Of a DNA stretch of 64,000 nt, positions 7,099 to 15,816 are shown one piece after another. Within the stretch, counting starts at the first letter, position 1. Each line of letters starts with the position of its first letter. The notes beneath the pieces were generated by a model. The model made no database searches. It was not told where the DNA came from and saw only the letters and a program-made list of their open reading frames with translations. Position numbers and translations under genes: made by a program. The DNA is from Streptomyces sp. NBC_01451 (GTDB lineage: Bacteria; Actinomycetota; Actinomycetes; Streptomycetales; Streptomycetaceae), in contig NZ_CP109479.1 in NCBI RefSeq assembly GCF_036227485.1, forward strand, positions 1,364,001 through 1,428,000, read 5' to 3'.

Positions 7099-10000
7099 TC
7101 AGCCGCGCGTCAACCGCAGCGTCTGCACCTCGAACGGCCGCAGCGTCACCGGCACCGAGTCACCGTCCGTCTGCGCCTCGGACAGCGGACGCTCCAGCAG
7201 GTCGGTGATCCTGGCGCCCGCCAGCGGGAACCCGGTGCACAGCGCGCCCTCCGCCCGGCCACCGCGCGACTCGTAGAGGCGGACGACGACATCGCCGGAC
7301 GCGTCGTCGGCGAGCTTCACCGCCTCGATCGTCACACCGTCGCCGTCCGCCCACACCACCGGCTCCGGGGCGCCCGCGGCGTCCGCGACACGCAGCGGCA
7401 GGTTGAGGGAGTAGCCCTCGGCGACCGCGTCCTCGATGCTCGCGCCGGGCAGCAGCGAGTACGTGAAGCGGTGCTTGCCCTGGTCCGCGCCGGGGTCGGG
7501 GATGCGCGGGGCGCGCACCAGCGACAGCCGGACCGTGGTCGTCGTACCGCCGTCCTCGCGGACCGTGCGGGAGACGTCGTGGCCGTACGTCGAGTCGTTG
7601 AGGACGGCGACGCCGTAGCCGGGCTCGGCGATGTGCACCCAGCGGTGGCCGGAGACCTCGAAGCGGGCCGACTCCCAGGTGGTGTTGGTGTGCGTGGGCC
7701 GCTGGACGTGGCCGAACTGGATCTCCGCGCTGGAGTGCGCCGCGCGGACGTCCACCGGGAAGGCCGCCTTGAGGATCTTCTCGGCCTCGTGCCAGTCGAT
7801 CTCCGTCTCGAAGTCGATCCGGGGGCTGCCGGCCCGGACGGTGATCGTCTGGACGATCTTCGAGCCCTTGCCGAAGTCGCGCTCCACCCGGATGGCGCCG
7901 AGGAGCGGGTCCTCGTCGGCCACCGTCACGGAGGACGTCTCCAGCAGGTCCGTGTAGCGGTTCTGGTAGTGCTTGTCGATGTCCCAGGCGTCCCAGTAGT
8001 TCGGGAGGTCGGTGTGCAGGCGCAGCAAGTTGCCCTTGTCCGCCAGGACTTCGCGGTTCGCCTTCAGGTCGCGGACCGAGGCCAGCGTGCCGTCCGCCGC
8101 CAACTCGACGCGTACGAGGCCGTTGTCGAGGATCCGGCCCTCCGTCACCGTCACCGGCCGCGGGGGTTCCGCGACGGCCAGCGGGGCGCTGCCGCTCGCC
8201 GGGACCTCCACGTACATGGGGACGCCCGTCGAGGTGCGGACGACCTCGGCGCGGTCGTACGGGCTGGTGTTGAAGGCGCGGGACTCGCCGCCGCCGAGCG
8301 CGGCCACCGCCTCGGCGGTGATCGTCTCCAACTCCTCGGCCACGCGGGCGTATTCGGCCTCCGCCTCGCGGTGCACCCAGGCGATGGACGAGCCCGGCAG
8401 GATGTCGTGGAACTGGTGGAGCAGGACCGTCTTCCAGAGGCGGTCGAGGTGGTCGTACGGGTACGCGTAGCCCGGCGCGTGCAGTGCGGCCGTGGTCGCC
8501 CACAACTCGGCCTCGCGCAGCCGGTGTTCGCTGCGCCGGTTGCCCTGCTTGGTGCGGGCCTGGGAGGTGTAGGTGGCGCGGTGCAGCTCCAGGTACAGCT
8601 CGCCGACCCACACCGGTGCGTCGGGGTACTCCTCGCGGGCCTTGGCGAAGAACTCGTCGGGGTGCTCGATCTCGACGGTGGCCGAGCCCTCCAGGTCGGC
8701 GAGCCTGCGCGCGCGTTCCATGATCTCGCGGGTGGGGCCGCCGCCGCCGTCACCCCAGCCGAAGGGGGCCAGCGAGCGGTTCGCGACGCCCTTCTCCTGG
8801 TAGTTGCGCGTCGCGCGGGACATCTCCTCGCCGCTGAAGCGGGCGTTGTAGGTGTCGACCGGCGGGAAGTGCGTGAAGATGCGGGTGCCGTCGATGCCCT
8901 CCCACCAGAAGGTGTGGTGGGGGAACTTGTTGGTCTGGTTCCAGGAGATCTTCTGGGTGAGGAACCAGTCGTTGCCGGCGAGCTTGGCGAGCTGCGGGTA
9001 GGCCGCGGTGTAGCCGAAGGAGTCCGGCAGCCACACGCCCTTGGTCTCGACGCCGAAGTGCTCGATGAAGAACCGCTTGCCGTGGATGAGCTGGCGGGCC
9101 ATCGCCTCGCCGCCGGGCAGGTTGCCGTCGGCCTCGACCCACATGCCGCCGACCGGCGCCCACTGGCCCTTCTTCACCGACTCCTGGATGCGGGCCCACA
9201 CCTTGGGGTAGTTGTCGCGCACCCACTCGTACTGCTGGGCCTGCGAGCAGGCGAAGACGAAGTCCTCGTACTCGTCGGCCAGCGAGGTCACGTTGGAGAA
9301 GGTGCGGGAGGTCTTGCGCTTGGTCTCGCGGATCGGCCACAGCCACGCCGAGTCGATGTGCGCGTGGCCGACGCCCGAGATCTTGTGGGCGCTGGCGTTG
9401 GCCGGCTTGGCCAGCGTGGGCGCCAGGGCCGCCCGTACGGCCGCCGCCGAACCGGCCACGTCGTCCAGGTCGAGCAGGTCGAGGGCGCGGTCCAGGGCGT
9501 GGGTGATCTCGTGGCGGCGCGGGTCGTGCTCGCCCAGCTCCAGCATCAGCTCGCGCAGTACCTGGACGTCGAGGTCGAGGTGGAAGACCTCCTCGTCGAG
9601 GATGGCGAGGTCGGCGCGCTGGAAGGTGTAGAGCGGCTTGTCGCCGGCGGTGAGGATGTCACCCATGGGGGTGATCCTGGAGAAGTTCGCGGCGAGGATG
9701 TCCGGGTTGGAGGCCGCCTCGACGAGGTAGTCGATCTCCTCGCCGCCCGCGGCCGGGTTGGCGACCGGCACGTACTGGTTGAGCGGGTTGACCGCCTTCA
9801 GCGGGGTGCCGTCGGTGAGGTGGACCAGGGCTTCGGCCTGGTTGCCGGGCCAGTCGCCGACGAAGCCGAGGTCGATGACCGCCTCGACGCGCCGGCCGGC
9901 CCACTCGGCGGGCACCCGGCCGCGCATCCGGAACCAGGTGGTGCCCCAGGGCGGGCCCCAGAGGGTGTCCATGGCGAAGGGCGTGTAGGACGCCGCCGCC

Positions 10001-10143
10001 GCCTCCTCGAAGGAGACCGGCTCGCCCGGCGCCTGCCAGGCCTCGACCTCGAAGGGAACCGTGGCGGCGTAGATCGCCGCCTTGATCCGCTGGTCGTGGA
10101 GGCGCTGGACGCGCTCCTCGATCCGCCGGCGTTCGTCGTGCAT
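7099..10143 (-). CDS. Family 38 alpha-mannosidase
   Basis: A 1014-residue zinc enzyme that should remove alpha-linked mannose from glycans or oligosaccharides. There is no signal peptide, so it is probably cytoplasmic and acts on imported sugars. The catalytic domain shows GVGHAHIDSAWLWP with zinc ligands His262 and Asp264, and GVWLPDSFGYTA with the nucleophile Asp374. The N-terminal 250 residues are the beta/helical domain of bacterial GH38 enzymes, and the C-terminal half is the usual beta-sandwich region. It is the last gene of a leftward group with the GH4 enzyme and the DeoR regulator, but an unusual 97-bp spacer with tandem repeats separates it from GH4. Length is normal for the family. 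Confidence 0.95.
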   Translation of the reverse strand: MHDERRRIEERVQRLHDQRIKAAIYAATVPFEVEAWQAPGEPVSFEEAAAASYTPFAMDTLWGPPWGTTWFRMRGRVPAEWAGRRVEAVIDLGFVGDWPGNQAEALVHLTDGTPLKAVNPLNQYVPVANPAAGGEEIDYLVEAASNPDILAANFSRITPMGDILTAGDKPLYTFQRADLAILDEEVFHLDLDVQVLRELMLELGEHDPRRHEITHALDRALDLLDLDDVAGSAAAVRAALAPTLAKPANASAHKISGVGHAHIDSAWLWPIRETKRKTSRTFSNVTSLADEYEDFVFACSQAQQYEWVRDNYPKVWARIQESVKKGQWAPVGGMWVEADGNLPGGEAMARQLIHGKRFFIEHFGVETKGVWLPDSFGYTAAYPQLAKLAGNDWFLTQKISWNQTNKFPHHTFWWEGIDGTRIFTHFPPVDTYNARFSGEEMSRATRNYQEKGVANRSLAPFGWGDGGGGPTREIMERARRLADLEGSATVEIEHPDEFFAKAREEYPDAPVWVGELYLELHRATYTSQARTKQGNRRSEHRLREAELWATTAALHAPGYAYPYDHLDRLWKTVLLHQFHDILPGSSIAWVHREAEAEYARVAEELETITAEAVAALGGGESRAFNTSPYDRAEVVRTSTGVPMYVEVPASGSAPLAVAEPPRPVTVTEGRILDNGLVRVELAADGTLASVRDLKANREVLADKGNLLRLHTDLPNYWDAWDIDKHYQNRYTDLLETSSVTVADEDPLLGAIRVERDFGKGSKIVQTITVRAGSPRIDFETEIDWHEAEKILKAAFPVDVRAAHSSAEIQFGHVQRPTHTNTTWESARFEVSGHRWVHIAEPGYGVAVLNDSTYGHDVSRTVREDGGTTTTVRLSLVRAPRIPDPGADQGKHRFTYSLLPGASIEDAVAEGYSLNLPLRVADAAGAPEPVVWADGDGVTIEAVKLADDASGDVVVRLYESRGGRAEGALCTGFPLAGARITDLLERPLSEAQTDGDSVPVTLRPFEVQTLRLTRG

Positions 10144-10152
10144 GAGAAGTCT

Positions 10153-10223
10153 CCAGACCAGATTCGAGCAGACCAGATATGAAGCAGACCGGACCTGAGC
10201 AGACCGGACCTGACCAGACCTGA
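10153..10223. repeat. Tandem array of a 15-bp unit upstream of the alpha-mannosidase
   Basis: About 4.6 units of roughly GCAGACCGGACCTGA. Two copies (10184-10198, 10199-10213) are identical. The units at 10153-10167 and 10168-10183 are diverged (CCAGACCAGATTCGA and a 16-base GCAGACCAGATATGAA), and a partial unit CCAGACCTGA follows. The array fills most of the spacer between the GH4 stop and the mannosidase start, and its left end runs into the mannosidase ribosome site. Confidence 0.85.
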
Positions 10224-10240
10224 AACAAGAGGGAAAGCGC

Positions 10241-11578
10241 TTACTTAAGGTACGCCAGACCGGGGTGGACCGCGGTGTACCCGTCGACCAGTCTGCGGGC
10301 CACGTTCACGGAGTCGACGAGCGGGTGCAGCGCGAACGCCTTGACCGCCGTCGTACGGGAGCCGGACTCGGCGGCGGCGAGCACCTCGCGTTCGACGGCC
10401 TTGACCGAGCAGACCAGGCCGGAGGCGTGGTCGGGCAGCGGGTCGACGGTGACGGGGTGGGCGCCGTTGGCGTCGACCAGGCAGGGCACCTCGATGACGG
10501 CCTCGGCGTCGAGCACCGAGAGCGTCCCGCGGTTCCGGACATTGAGGATCAGGGTGGTGCGCTCGTCGCGGGCGATGGCCCGCATCAGGGCGAGGGCGAC
10601 CTTCTCGTAGCCCCCGGACAGGTCGTCGGCGTCGCGTTCGCCCGCGCCCGCCGTCTCGCGGGCCTCGGCCATGTAGGTCGCCTCGCGCTCGGCGCGGGTG
10701 CGGTCCCAGGCGGTGAGGGCGGCGGCGTCCGGCCGCTTCATCTCGTCGTAGAAGCCGGCCTGCTGGTCGCGCAGGAAGGCGCCGCGGGTCTTCTCGGCCT
10801 CGCTGTAGGCGCGTACGGCCTCGCGGTTGAAGTAGTAGTAGTGCAGGTACTCGTTCGGGATGGCGCCCAGGGACTGGAGCCAGTCGGTGCCGAAGAGCTT
10901 GCCCTCCTCGAAGGAGCCGAGGAGGTCGGGGTCGGCGAGCAGCCGCGGGAGTTCGTCGCGGCCGTTGACGCGCAGCCCGCGCACCCAGCCCAGGTGGTTG
11001 AGGCCGACGTAGTCGATCCACGCCTCACCGGGGTCGGCGCCGAGCACCCGGGCGATCCGGCGGCCGAGGCCCACCGGGGAGTCGCAGATGCCGATGACGC
11101 GGTCGCCGAGGTGGCGGGACATGGCCTCGGTGACCAGACCGGCCGGGTTGGTGAAGTTGATGACCCAGGCGTCGGGGGCGACCCGCGCGACGCGCCGTGC
11201 GATGTCCTCGGCCACCGGGACCGTGCGCAGGCCGTAGGCGATGCCGCCCGCGCCGACCGTCTCCTGGCCGAGTACGCCCTCGTCCAGCGCCACCTTCTCG
11301 TCGTTCGCCCTGCCCTCCAGGCCGCCGACGCGGATCGCGGAGAAGACGAAGTCGGCGCCGGTGAGTGCCTCGTCGAGGTCGGTCGTGGCGCTCACCGCGG
11401 GGGCGTCGGGCACCCCCGCCGCCTGCTCGGCCAGGACCCGGGTGACCGCCGAGAGGCGGCCCGCGTCGAGGTCGTGCAGGACGACGCGGGTCACCCGGCC
11501 CTCGGCGTGGTCGCCCAGAAGGGCCCCGTACACGAGCGGGACGCGGAATCCGCCGCCGCCCAGAATCGTCAGCTTCAA
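10241..11578 (-). CDS. Family 4 glycoside hydrolase (6-phospho-beta-glucosidase type)
   Basis: A 445-residue NAD- and metal-dependent glycosidase. The Rossmann start is MKLTILGGGGF. The metal-site Cys165 lies in GICDSPVG, and His195 is in VGLNHLGW. GH4 enzymes oxidise C3 of the sugar, eliminate the aglycone and reduce again. The usual 6-phospho-beta-glucosidase signature is CN-x-P; here it is CDSP, so the sugar or its phosphorylation state may differ. It starts at TTG in a TTGA overlap with the stop of the DeoR gene and uses GGAAAGG as ribosome site, so translation is coupled. AAGCGCTT spans its stop codon. Whether the substrate is phosphorylated is uncertain, because no PTS gene is near. Confidence 0.9.
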   Translation of the reverse strand: MKLTILGGGGFRVPLVYGALLGDHAEGRVTRVVLHDLDAGRLSAVTRVLAEQAAGVPDAPAVSATTDLDEALTGADFVFSAIRVGGLEGRANDEKVALDEGVLGQETVGAGGIAYGLRTVPVAEDIARRVARVAPDAWVINFTNPAGLVTEAMSRHLGDRVIGICDSPVGLGRRIARVLGADPGEAWIDYVGLNHLGWVRGLRVNGRDELPRLLADPDLLGSFEEGKLFGTDWLQSLGAIPNEYLHYYYFNREAVRAYSEAEKTRGAFLRDQQAGFYDEMKRPDAAALTAWDRTRAEREATYMAEARETAGAGERDADDLSGGYEKVALALMRAIARDERTTLILNVRNRGTLSVLDAEAVIEVPCLVDANGAHPVTVDPLPDHASGLVCSVKAVEREVLAAAESGSRTTAVKAFALHPLVDSVNVARRLVDGYTAVHPGLAYLK

Positions 11579-12360
11579 GGTTGCACCTTTCCTGCCGTGA
11601 TGACCTGCACCCCGGCCTCCTGCAGAGAGGACTGCGTCGCCGGGTCCACCGGCGCGTTCGTCACCACCATGTCCAGGTCCTCGGGACCGCAGACCTTCGC
11701 CATGCCCGTACCGGGGAACTTGGCCCGGTCGGCGAGCAGCACGACCCGGTCGGCGGCCTTGATCATGGCGCGCTTGACCGGCACCTCGACCACCGTGGTG
11801 TCCATCACCTGACCGCCGGGCCGGATGCCGCTGGTGCCCAGGAAGAGCCAGTCGGCGTGCAGCTGGCGCAGGTTGTCCTCGGTGAGGAAACCGACCAGGG
11901 AGCGGTACTCGCGCCGGACCATGCCGCCCAGGAGCACCAGTTCGATGCCCTCGTCGTCCACCAGCTCCTCGAAGACCACCAGGTTGCTGGTGATCACGGT
12001 GAGGCGGCGGCCGTGCAGCTGCCGGGCCAGCCGGTAGGCGGTGGTGCCGATGTCGAGCAGCACGGAGGAGCCGTCCTCGACGAGTGAGGCGGCCTTGGCG
12101 GCTATCGCGTCCTTCTCGGCGACGCGCACCTCGGCGACCTCGGCGAAGGGCTGGTCGCCCTCCTCCACCACGGCGCCGCCGTGTACACGTGTGAGCAGGC
12201 CCTCCTCCTCCAGTCTGACCAGGTCGCGCCGGACGGTGGCGGGGCTCACGCCCAACTGCTCGGAGAGATCGGTCACGGCCGCGGGGCCCCCTGAACGCAG
12301 GGCCCGCAGGATGAGTTGATGTCGTCGTTCTGCCAGCACGCGGTGAACAGTACTCGTCAT
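11575..12360 (-). CDS. DeoR-family transcriptional regulator of the glycan locus
   Basis: A 261-residue regulator. The N-terminal winged helix-turn-helix reads VTDLSEQLGVSPATVRRDLVRLEEEG, and RVHGGAV is the classic DeoR join. The C-terminal DeoRC domain (DIGTTAYRLARQL, TSNLVVFEEL, GGMVRREY) binds sugar phosphates in this family. It heads the leftward GH4/GH38 group and diverges from the kinase-transporter operon, so it probably controls both. A candidate operator lies between them. The ATG chosen is the first conventional start; a TTG two codons earlier is possible. The likely inducer is a phosphorylated sugar made by the neighbouring PfkB kinase or the imported substrate, which is inference. 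Confidence 0.92.
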   Translation of the reverse strand: MTSTVHRVLAERRHQLILRALRSGGPAAVTDLSEQLGVSPATVRRDLVRLEEEGLLTRVHGGAVVEEGDQPFAEVAEVRVAEKDAIAAKAASLVEDGSSVLLDIGTTAYRLARQLHGRRLTVITSNLVVFEELVDDEGIELVLLGGMVRREYRSLVGFLTEDNLRQLHADWLFLGTSGIRPGGQVMDTTVVEVPVKRAMIKAADRVVLLADRAKFPGTGMAKVCGPEDLDMVVTNAPVDPATQSSLQEAGVQVITAGKVQP

Positions 12361-12434
12361 CTTCAATCATTTCTATGCTTGGTTCTGCTCGACTCTTGCC
12401 AAATCTTCCGAAGACGCGCACGATTCCGGTCATC

Positions 12435-12457
12435 AAACTCATCAAACTGACGAGTTT
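12435..12457. promoter_or_regulatory. Candidate DeoR operator (inverted plus direct repeat)
   Basis: AAACTCATC and GACGAGTTT form 9-bp inverted arms with one mismatch around AAACT. The left arm is also part of a direct repeat CATCAAACT (12431-12439, 12440-12448), and TGACGAG recurs at 12448 and 12458. The cluster lies directly before the ribosome site of the kinase gene, in the divergent region with the DeoR gene. Confidence 0.55.
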
Positions 12458-12475
12458 TGACGAGAGGATGCGCGC

Positions 12476-13480
12476 GTGGACGACGAACGGCCCGATGTCC
12501 TGCTGACCGGGCTGCTCTTCTTCGACCTCGTCCTCACCGGCCTGGGCAAGCCCCCGACGCCCGGCGAGGAGATCTGGACGTCGGGGATGGGCACCAGCCC
12601 CGGCGGGATCGCGAACCTCGCCGTGGCCGCCGCCCGGTACGGTCTGAGGACCTCCCTGGCCACGGTCTTCGGGGACGACGCGTACGGCACCCACTGCCGC
12701 GACGTCCTCGCCGGACAGGAGGGCGTCGACCTCTCGCTCTCGCGCACCGCGGACGACTGGCACACCCCCGTCACCGTCTCGCTCGCCTACGACGGCGACC
12801 GCGCCCTGATCACCCACGGGCAGCCGCCCCCGTACTCCCAGGACACCCTGCTGGGGGACCCGCCCGAGGCGCGCACCGCCCTCGTGCACCTGGAGGCCGA
12901 GCCCCACCGGTGGCTGGCCAAGGCGGCGGCCAACGGCACGCACATCTACGCGGACGTCGGCTGGGACCCCACCCAGGTGTGGTCCGCCGACCTGCTCGAC
13001 CAGCTCGCCCTGTGCCACGCCTTCCTGCCCAACGAGACCGAGGCGATGGCGTACACCCGCACGGACACCGCGATCGCGGCGCTGGGCACGCTCAGCGAGC
13101 TCGTGCCGGTGGCCGTCGTCACCCGGGGCGGCGACGGCGCGGTCGCCGTGGACCAGACGACCGGCGAGTACGCGGACGTCCCGGCCCTCCCCGTGGACGT
13201 CGTCGACTCGACGGGCGCCGGTGACGTGTTCGGCGCCAGCTTCGTCGCCGCCTCGCTCGGCGGCTGGCCGCTGGAGGAACGGCTGCGGTTCGCCGTACTG
13301 GCCGCCTCCCTGTCCGTGCGGGAGCGCGGCGGGGCGCTGGCCGCGCCCGGCTGGTACCACATACACCGCTGGTGGCACACGCTCGACGACCCCGCACTGC
13401 GGCGCGCCTACGGCTTCCTGGCCGACCGGCTGCCGGCCGATCCCGGCCCGCCGGTGCGCTTCGCGCCTGTCACACCCTGA
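12476..13480 (+). CDS. PfkB-family carbohydrate kinase
   Basis: A 334-residue cytoplasmic sugar kinase. The N-terminal PfkB signature region includes GMGTSPGGIANLAVAAARYG. The C-terminal signature VVDSTGAGDVFGASF (about 242-256) carries the catalytic Asp250 and the anion hole. It should phosphorylate a sugar brought in by the ABC importer encoded next. It starts at GTG after GAGAGG and is the first gene of a rightward operon running through the transporter, the beta-galactosidase and probably the secreted phosphoesterases. The sugar is not identifiable from sequence; fructose-, ribose- and tagatose-phosphate type kinases share these motifs. Confidence 0.9.
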   Translation: MDDERPDVLLTGLLFFDLVLTGLGKPPTPGEEIWTSGMGTSPGGIANLAVAAARYGLRTSLATVFGDDAYGTHCRDVLAGQEGVDLSLSRTADDWHTPVTVSLAYDGDRALITHGQPPPYSQDTLLGDPPEARTALVHLEAEPHRWLAKAAANGTHIYADVGWDPTQVWSADLLDQLALCHAFLPNETEAMAYTRTDTAIAALGTLSELVPVAVVTRGGDGAVAVDQTTGEYADVPALPVDVVDSTGAGDVFGASFVAASLGGWPLEERLRFAVLAASLSVRERGGALAAPGWYHIHRWWHTLDDPALRRAYGFLADRLPADPGPPVRFAPVTP

Positions 13481-13562
13481 CTTCACCCCCCCTTCCCCCC
13501 TTACTCACTCACGCCCTTACGCACTTTTACGCACCGAACAGATCCGAAAGGCGGTGGGAGCT

Positions 13563-14849
13563 GTGCAGCTCTCACGAAGAGGCCTCCTGCGCGCGGGCCT
13601 GGCCGGCACGGCCGCCACGACGCTCGGGGGCCTGGCGAGCGGCTGCGCCGTTCCGACCGGCTCCACCGGGCGCAACATGGTCCTGTGGTACTGGAGCGGC
13701 GGTCTGAGCGACACCGTCGTCAAGAACGCCAAGGCGCGTTACGACAGCTCGGTGGACCTCCGGGCCATCCAGATCGGCGGCCAGTACCGCTCCAAGCTCA
13801 TCACCACGATCACCGGCCAGGCCCACGTCCCCGACATCGCGGGGCTCAAGGGCGAGGACATGGCCGCCTACCTGCCGAACGCGGACCAGTTCATCGATCT
13901 GCGGACGCTGGGCGCGGAGAAGTACCGGAGCCAGTACCTGTCCTGGAAGTGGGACCAGGGCATCGCCGACGACGGCACGATGGTCGGCTTCCCGATCGAC
14001 TGCGGGCCGGTCGCCCACTACTACCAGTACGAGATCTTCCGCAGGGCGGGGCTGCCGTACGAGCCCGACGACGTGTCGAAGGAGCTGAACACCTGGGAGC
14101 GGTTCTTCGACGCGGGCGTGCAGCTCGGCAAGCGCGTCCCGGGGGCCAGGCTGCTGACCGACGTCAACTCCGTCTTCGAGAACGTCGTCCAGCAGGGCGC
14201 GAAGCGGTACGTCGACAAGGACCGCCACTTCATCGGCGACCAGGAGCATGTGCGCCAGGCCTGGGCCCTCGCCGTGGAGGCCAAGCAGCGGAAGATCGTC
14301 TCGGACCTGGTGAACGGCACCCCGGACCAGCTGTCGGCCATCCAGGACGGCAAACTGCCCAGCCAACTGGGCGCCTCCTGGGCCAGCTTCGACATCAAGA
14401 ACGGCGTGCCGAAGACCAAGGGCCGGTGGCGGATCGCCGACATGCCGGTACGGCCGGCCAACAACGGCGGCTCGTTCCTGTCGATCACCAAGGCGTGCCG
14501 GGAGCCCGAGCAGGCCTTCCAGATCATCACCTGGATCCTCAACGCGGCCAACCAGGCCCAGGGTTACGTCGACGCGGGTCTCTTCCCCTCCACGCCCGCC
14601 TCCTACGACCTCAAGCAGCTCCGGGAGGCCGACCCCTTCTTCGGCGGCCAGGTCACCACGGACGTCTTCGGGCCCGCCGCGCAGAAGATCGTGGTCGCCT
14701 ACAACAGCCCGTACGACATCGCGCTCGGGACACCCATCAAGGACGAGATCAAGAACGTCGGCGTCCTCGGCAAGGACCCCGGGAAAGCCTGGAGTGACGC
14801 CATGAGCAAGTGCCGTCGTATCGCGAAGCACCTGGGGGTGAGCTACTGA
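13563..14849 (+). CDS. Sugar-binding lipoprotein of a CUT1 ABC importer (Tat-exported)
   Basis: A 428-residue extracellular solute-binding protein. The N-terminus SRRGLLRAGLAGTAATTLGG is a twin-arginine signal. It is followed by the lipobox LASGC, so the mature protein is lipid-anchored outside the membrane. The body has the family 1 binding-protein fold with motifs such as GMVGFPIDCGPVAHYYQYE. The GTG start was chosen because it places the twin arginines next to the N-terminus and follows AAAGGCGGTGGGAG; a GTG 9 bases earlier is possible. Its stop overlaps the ATG of the first permease by one base (TGATG). It lacks a cognate ATPase gene, so it probably uses the shared MsiK ATPase. Confidence 0.93.
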   Translation: MQLSRRGLLRAGLAGTAATTLGGLASGCAVPTGSTGRNMVLWYWSGGLSDTVVKNAKARYDSSVDLRAIQIGGQYRSKLITTITGQAHVPDIAGLKGEDMAAYLPNADQFIDLRTLGAEKYRSQYLSWKWDQGIADDGTMVGFPIDCGPVAHYYQYEIFRRAGLPYEPDDVSKELNTWERFFDAGVQLGKRVPGARLLTDVNSVFENVVQQGAKRYVDKDRHFIGDQEHVRQAWALAVEAKQRKIVSDLVNGTPDQLSAIQDGKLPSQLGASWASFDIKNGVPKTKGRWRIADMPVRPANNGGSFLSITKACREPEQAFQIITWILNAANQAQGYVDAGLFPSTPASYDLKQLREADPFFGGQVTTDVFGPAAQKIVVAYNSPYDIALGTPIKDEIKNVGVLGKDPGKAWSDAMSKCRRIAKHLGVSY

Positions 14850-15802
14850 TGGCCGTCATCGAGCAGTCCCCTCCGGCTGTGGCGCCGCGGCTCTCGCCGA
14901 CCGGGCCGAAGAAGGGGTGGCGCAAGTACTGGCACCTCTACGCCGCGATCTCGCCCTTCTACCTGATCTTCCTCGGATTCGGCCTGTTCCCGGTCGGCTT
15001 CTCGCTCTACCTGTCGTTCCACCGCTGGGACGGCCTCGGCTCGATGGAGTGGGCCGGGCTCTCGCAGTACCGGTACCTGCTGACCGACAGCGACTTCTGG
15101 AACTCGATCGGCAACACGATCATCATCTGGGCGCTGGCCACCTTCCCGATGATCCTGCTGGCGATGGTCACGGCCGTGATGCTCAACTCCGCGGTCCGCT
15201 TCAAGAGCCTGTACCGCGTCGCCTACTTCCTGCCGAACGTCACCTCGGTCGTCGCCATCGCGATCGTCTTCGGCTCGATCTTCTCCACCAACAACGGCGT
15301 GGTGAACGCCGTCCTGCACGGGGTGGGGATCGACCAGGTGGCCTGGCTGAACACCCCGTGGGGCATCAAGGTCACCATCGCGGCGCTGATGACCTGGCAG
15401 TGGACCGGCTACAACGCGATCATCTTCCTCGCCGGGCTCCAGACCATCCCGAGCGAACTGTACGAGGCGGCGCGGGTGGACGGCGCCAACCCCTTCCAGA
15501 CCTTCTTCCGGATCACGCTGCCGCTGCTGCGGCCCACGCTGCTGTTCGTGCTCGTCGTCTCGACGGTCACGGGCCTGCAGAGCTTCTCCGAACCACAGGT
15601 CCTGCTCCAGACCTCGTCCAACGACTCGACCTTCGCGGGCGGTCCGGGCCACTCGGGCCAGACGATGGTCCTCTACTTCTTCCAGCAGACCTTCGACAAC
15701 AACGACTTCGGGTACGGAGCCGCGGTGGCGTGGGGCATCTTCCTCGTCGTCGTCCTCTTCTCGATCATCAACTGGCGCCTCGTGCAGCGCCGGGGCGACT
15801 AG
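14849..15802 (+). CDS. Sugar ABC importer permease, MalF-like
   Basis: A 317-residue inner-membrane permease with six hydrophobic segments. The EAA loop ELYEAARVDGANPFQTFFRI, which docks with the ATPase, is complete. The N-terminal helix (HLYAAISPFYLIFLGFGLFP) and the periplasmic loop fit CUT1 MalF-type subunits. Translation is coupled to the binding protein through a TGATG junction, with GGGGGTGAG as ribosome site. An upstream in-frame ATG at 14810 would overlap the binding-protein gene by 40 bases and is less likely. It should form a heterodimer with the next permease. Confidence 0.95.
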   Translation: MAVIEQSPPAVAPRLSPTGPKKGWRKYWHLYAAISPFYLIFLGFGLFPVGFSLYLSFHRWDGLGSMEWAGLSQYRYLLTDSDFWNSIGNTIIIWALATFPMILLAMVTAVMLNSAVRFKSLYRVAYFLPNVTSVVAIAIVFGSIFSTNNGVVNAVLHGVGIDQVAWLNTPWGIKVTIAALMTWQWTGYNAIIFLAGLQTIPSELYEAARVDGANPFQTFFRITLPLLRPTLLFVLVVSTVTGLQSFSEPQVLLQTSSNDSTFAGGPGHSGQTMVLYFFQQTFDNNDFGYGAAVAWGIFLVVVLFSIINWRLVQRRGD

Positions 15803-15816
15803 GAAGGGCCCGCAAA

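Noticed and set aside
6934..10182. A long plus-strand frame opposite the alpha-mannosidase
   Set aside because: Low-complexity Val/Arg/Gly/Asp composition; the minus strand holds a complete GH38 enzyme with its catalytic residues.
13572..14831. Minus-strand frame opposite the sugar-binding protein
   Set aside because: Shadow of the lipoprotein gene, with no ribosome site and no recognisable motif.
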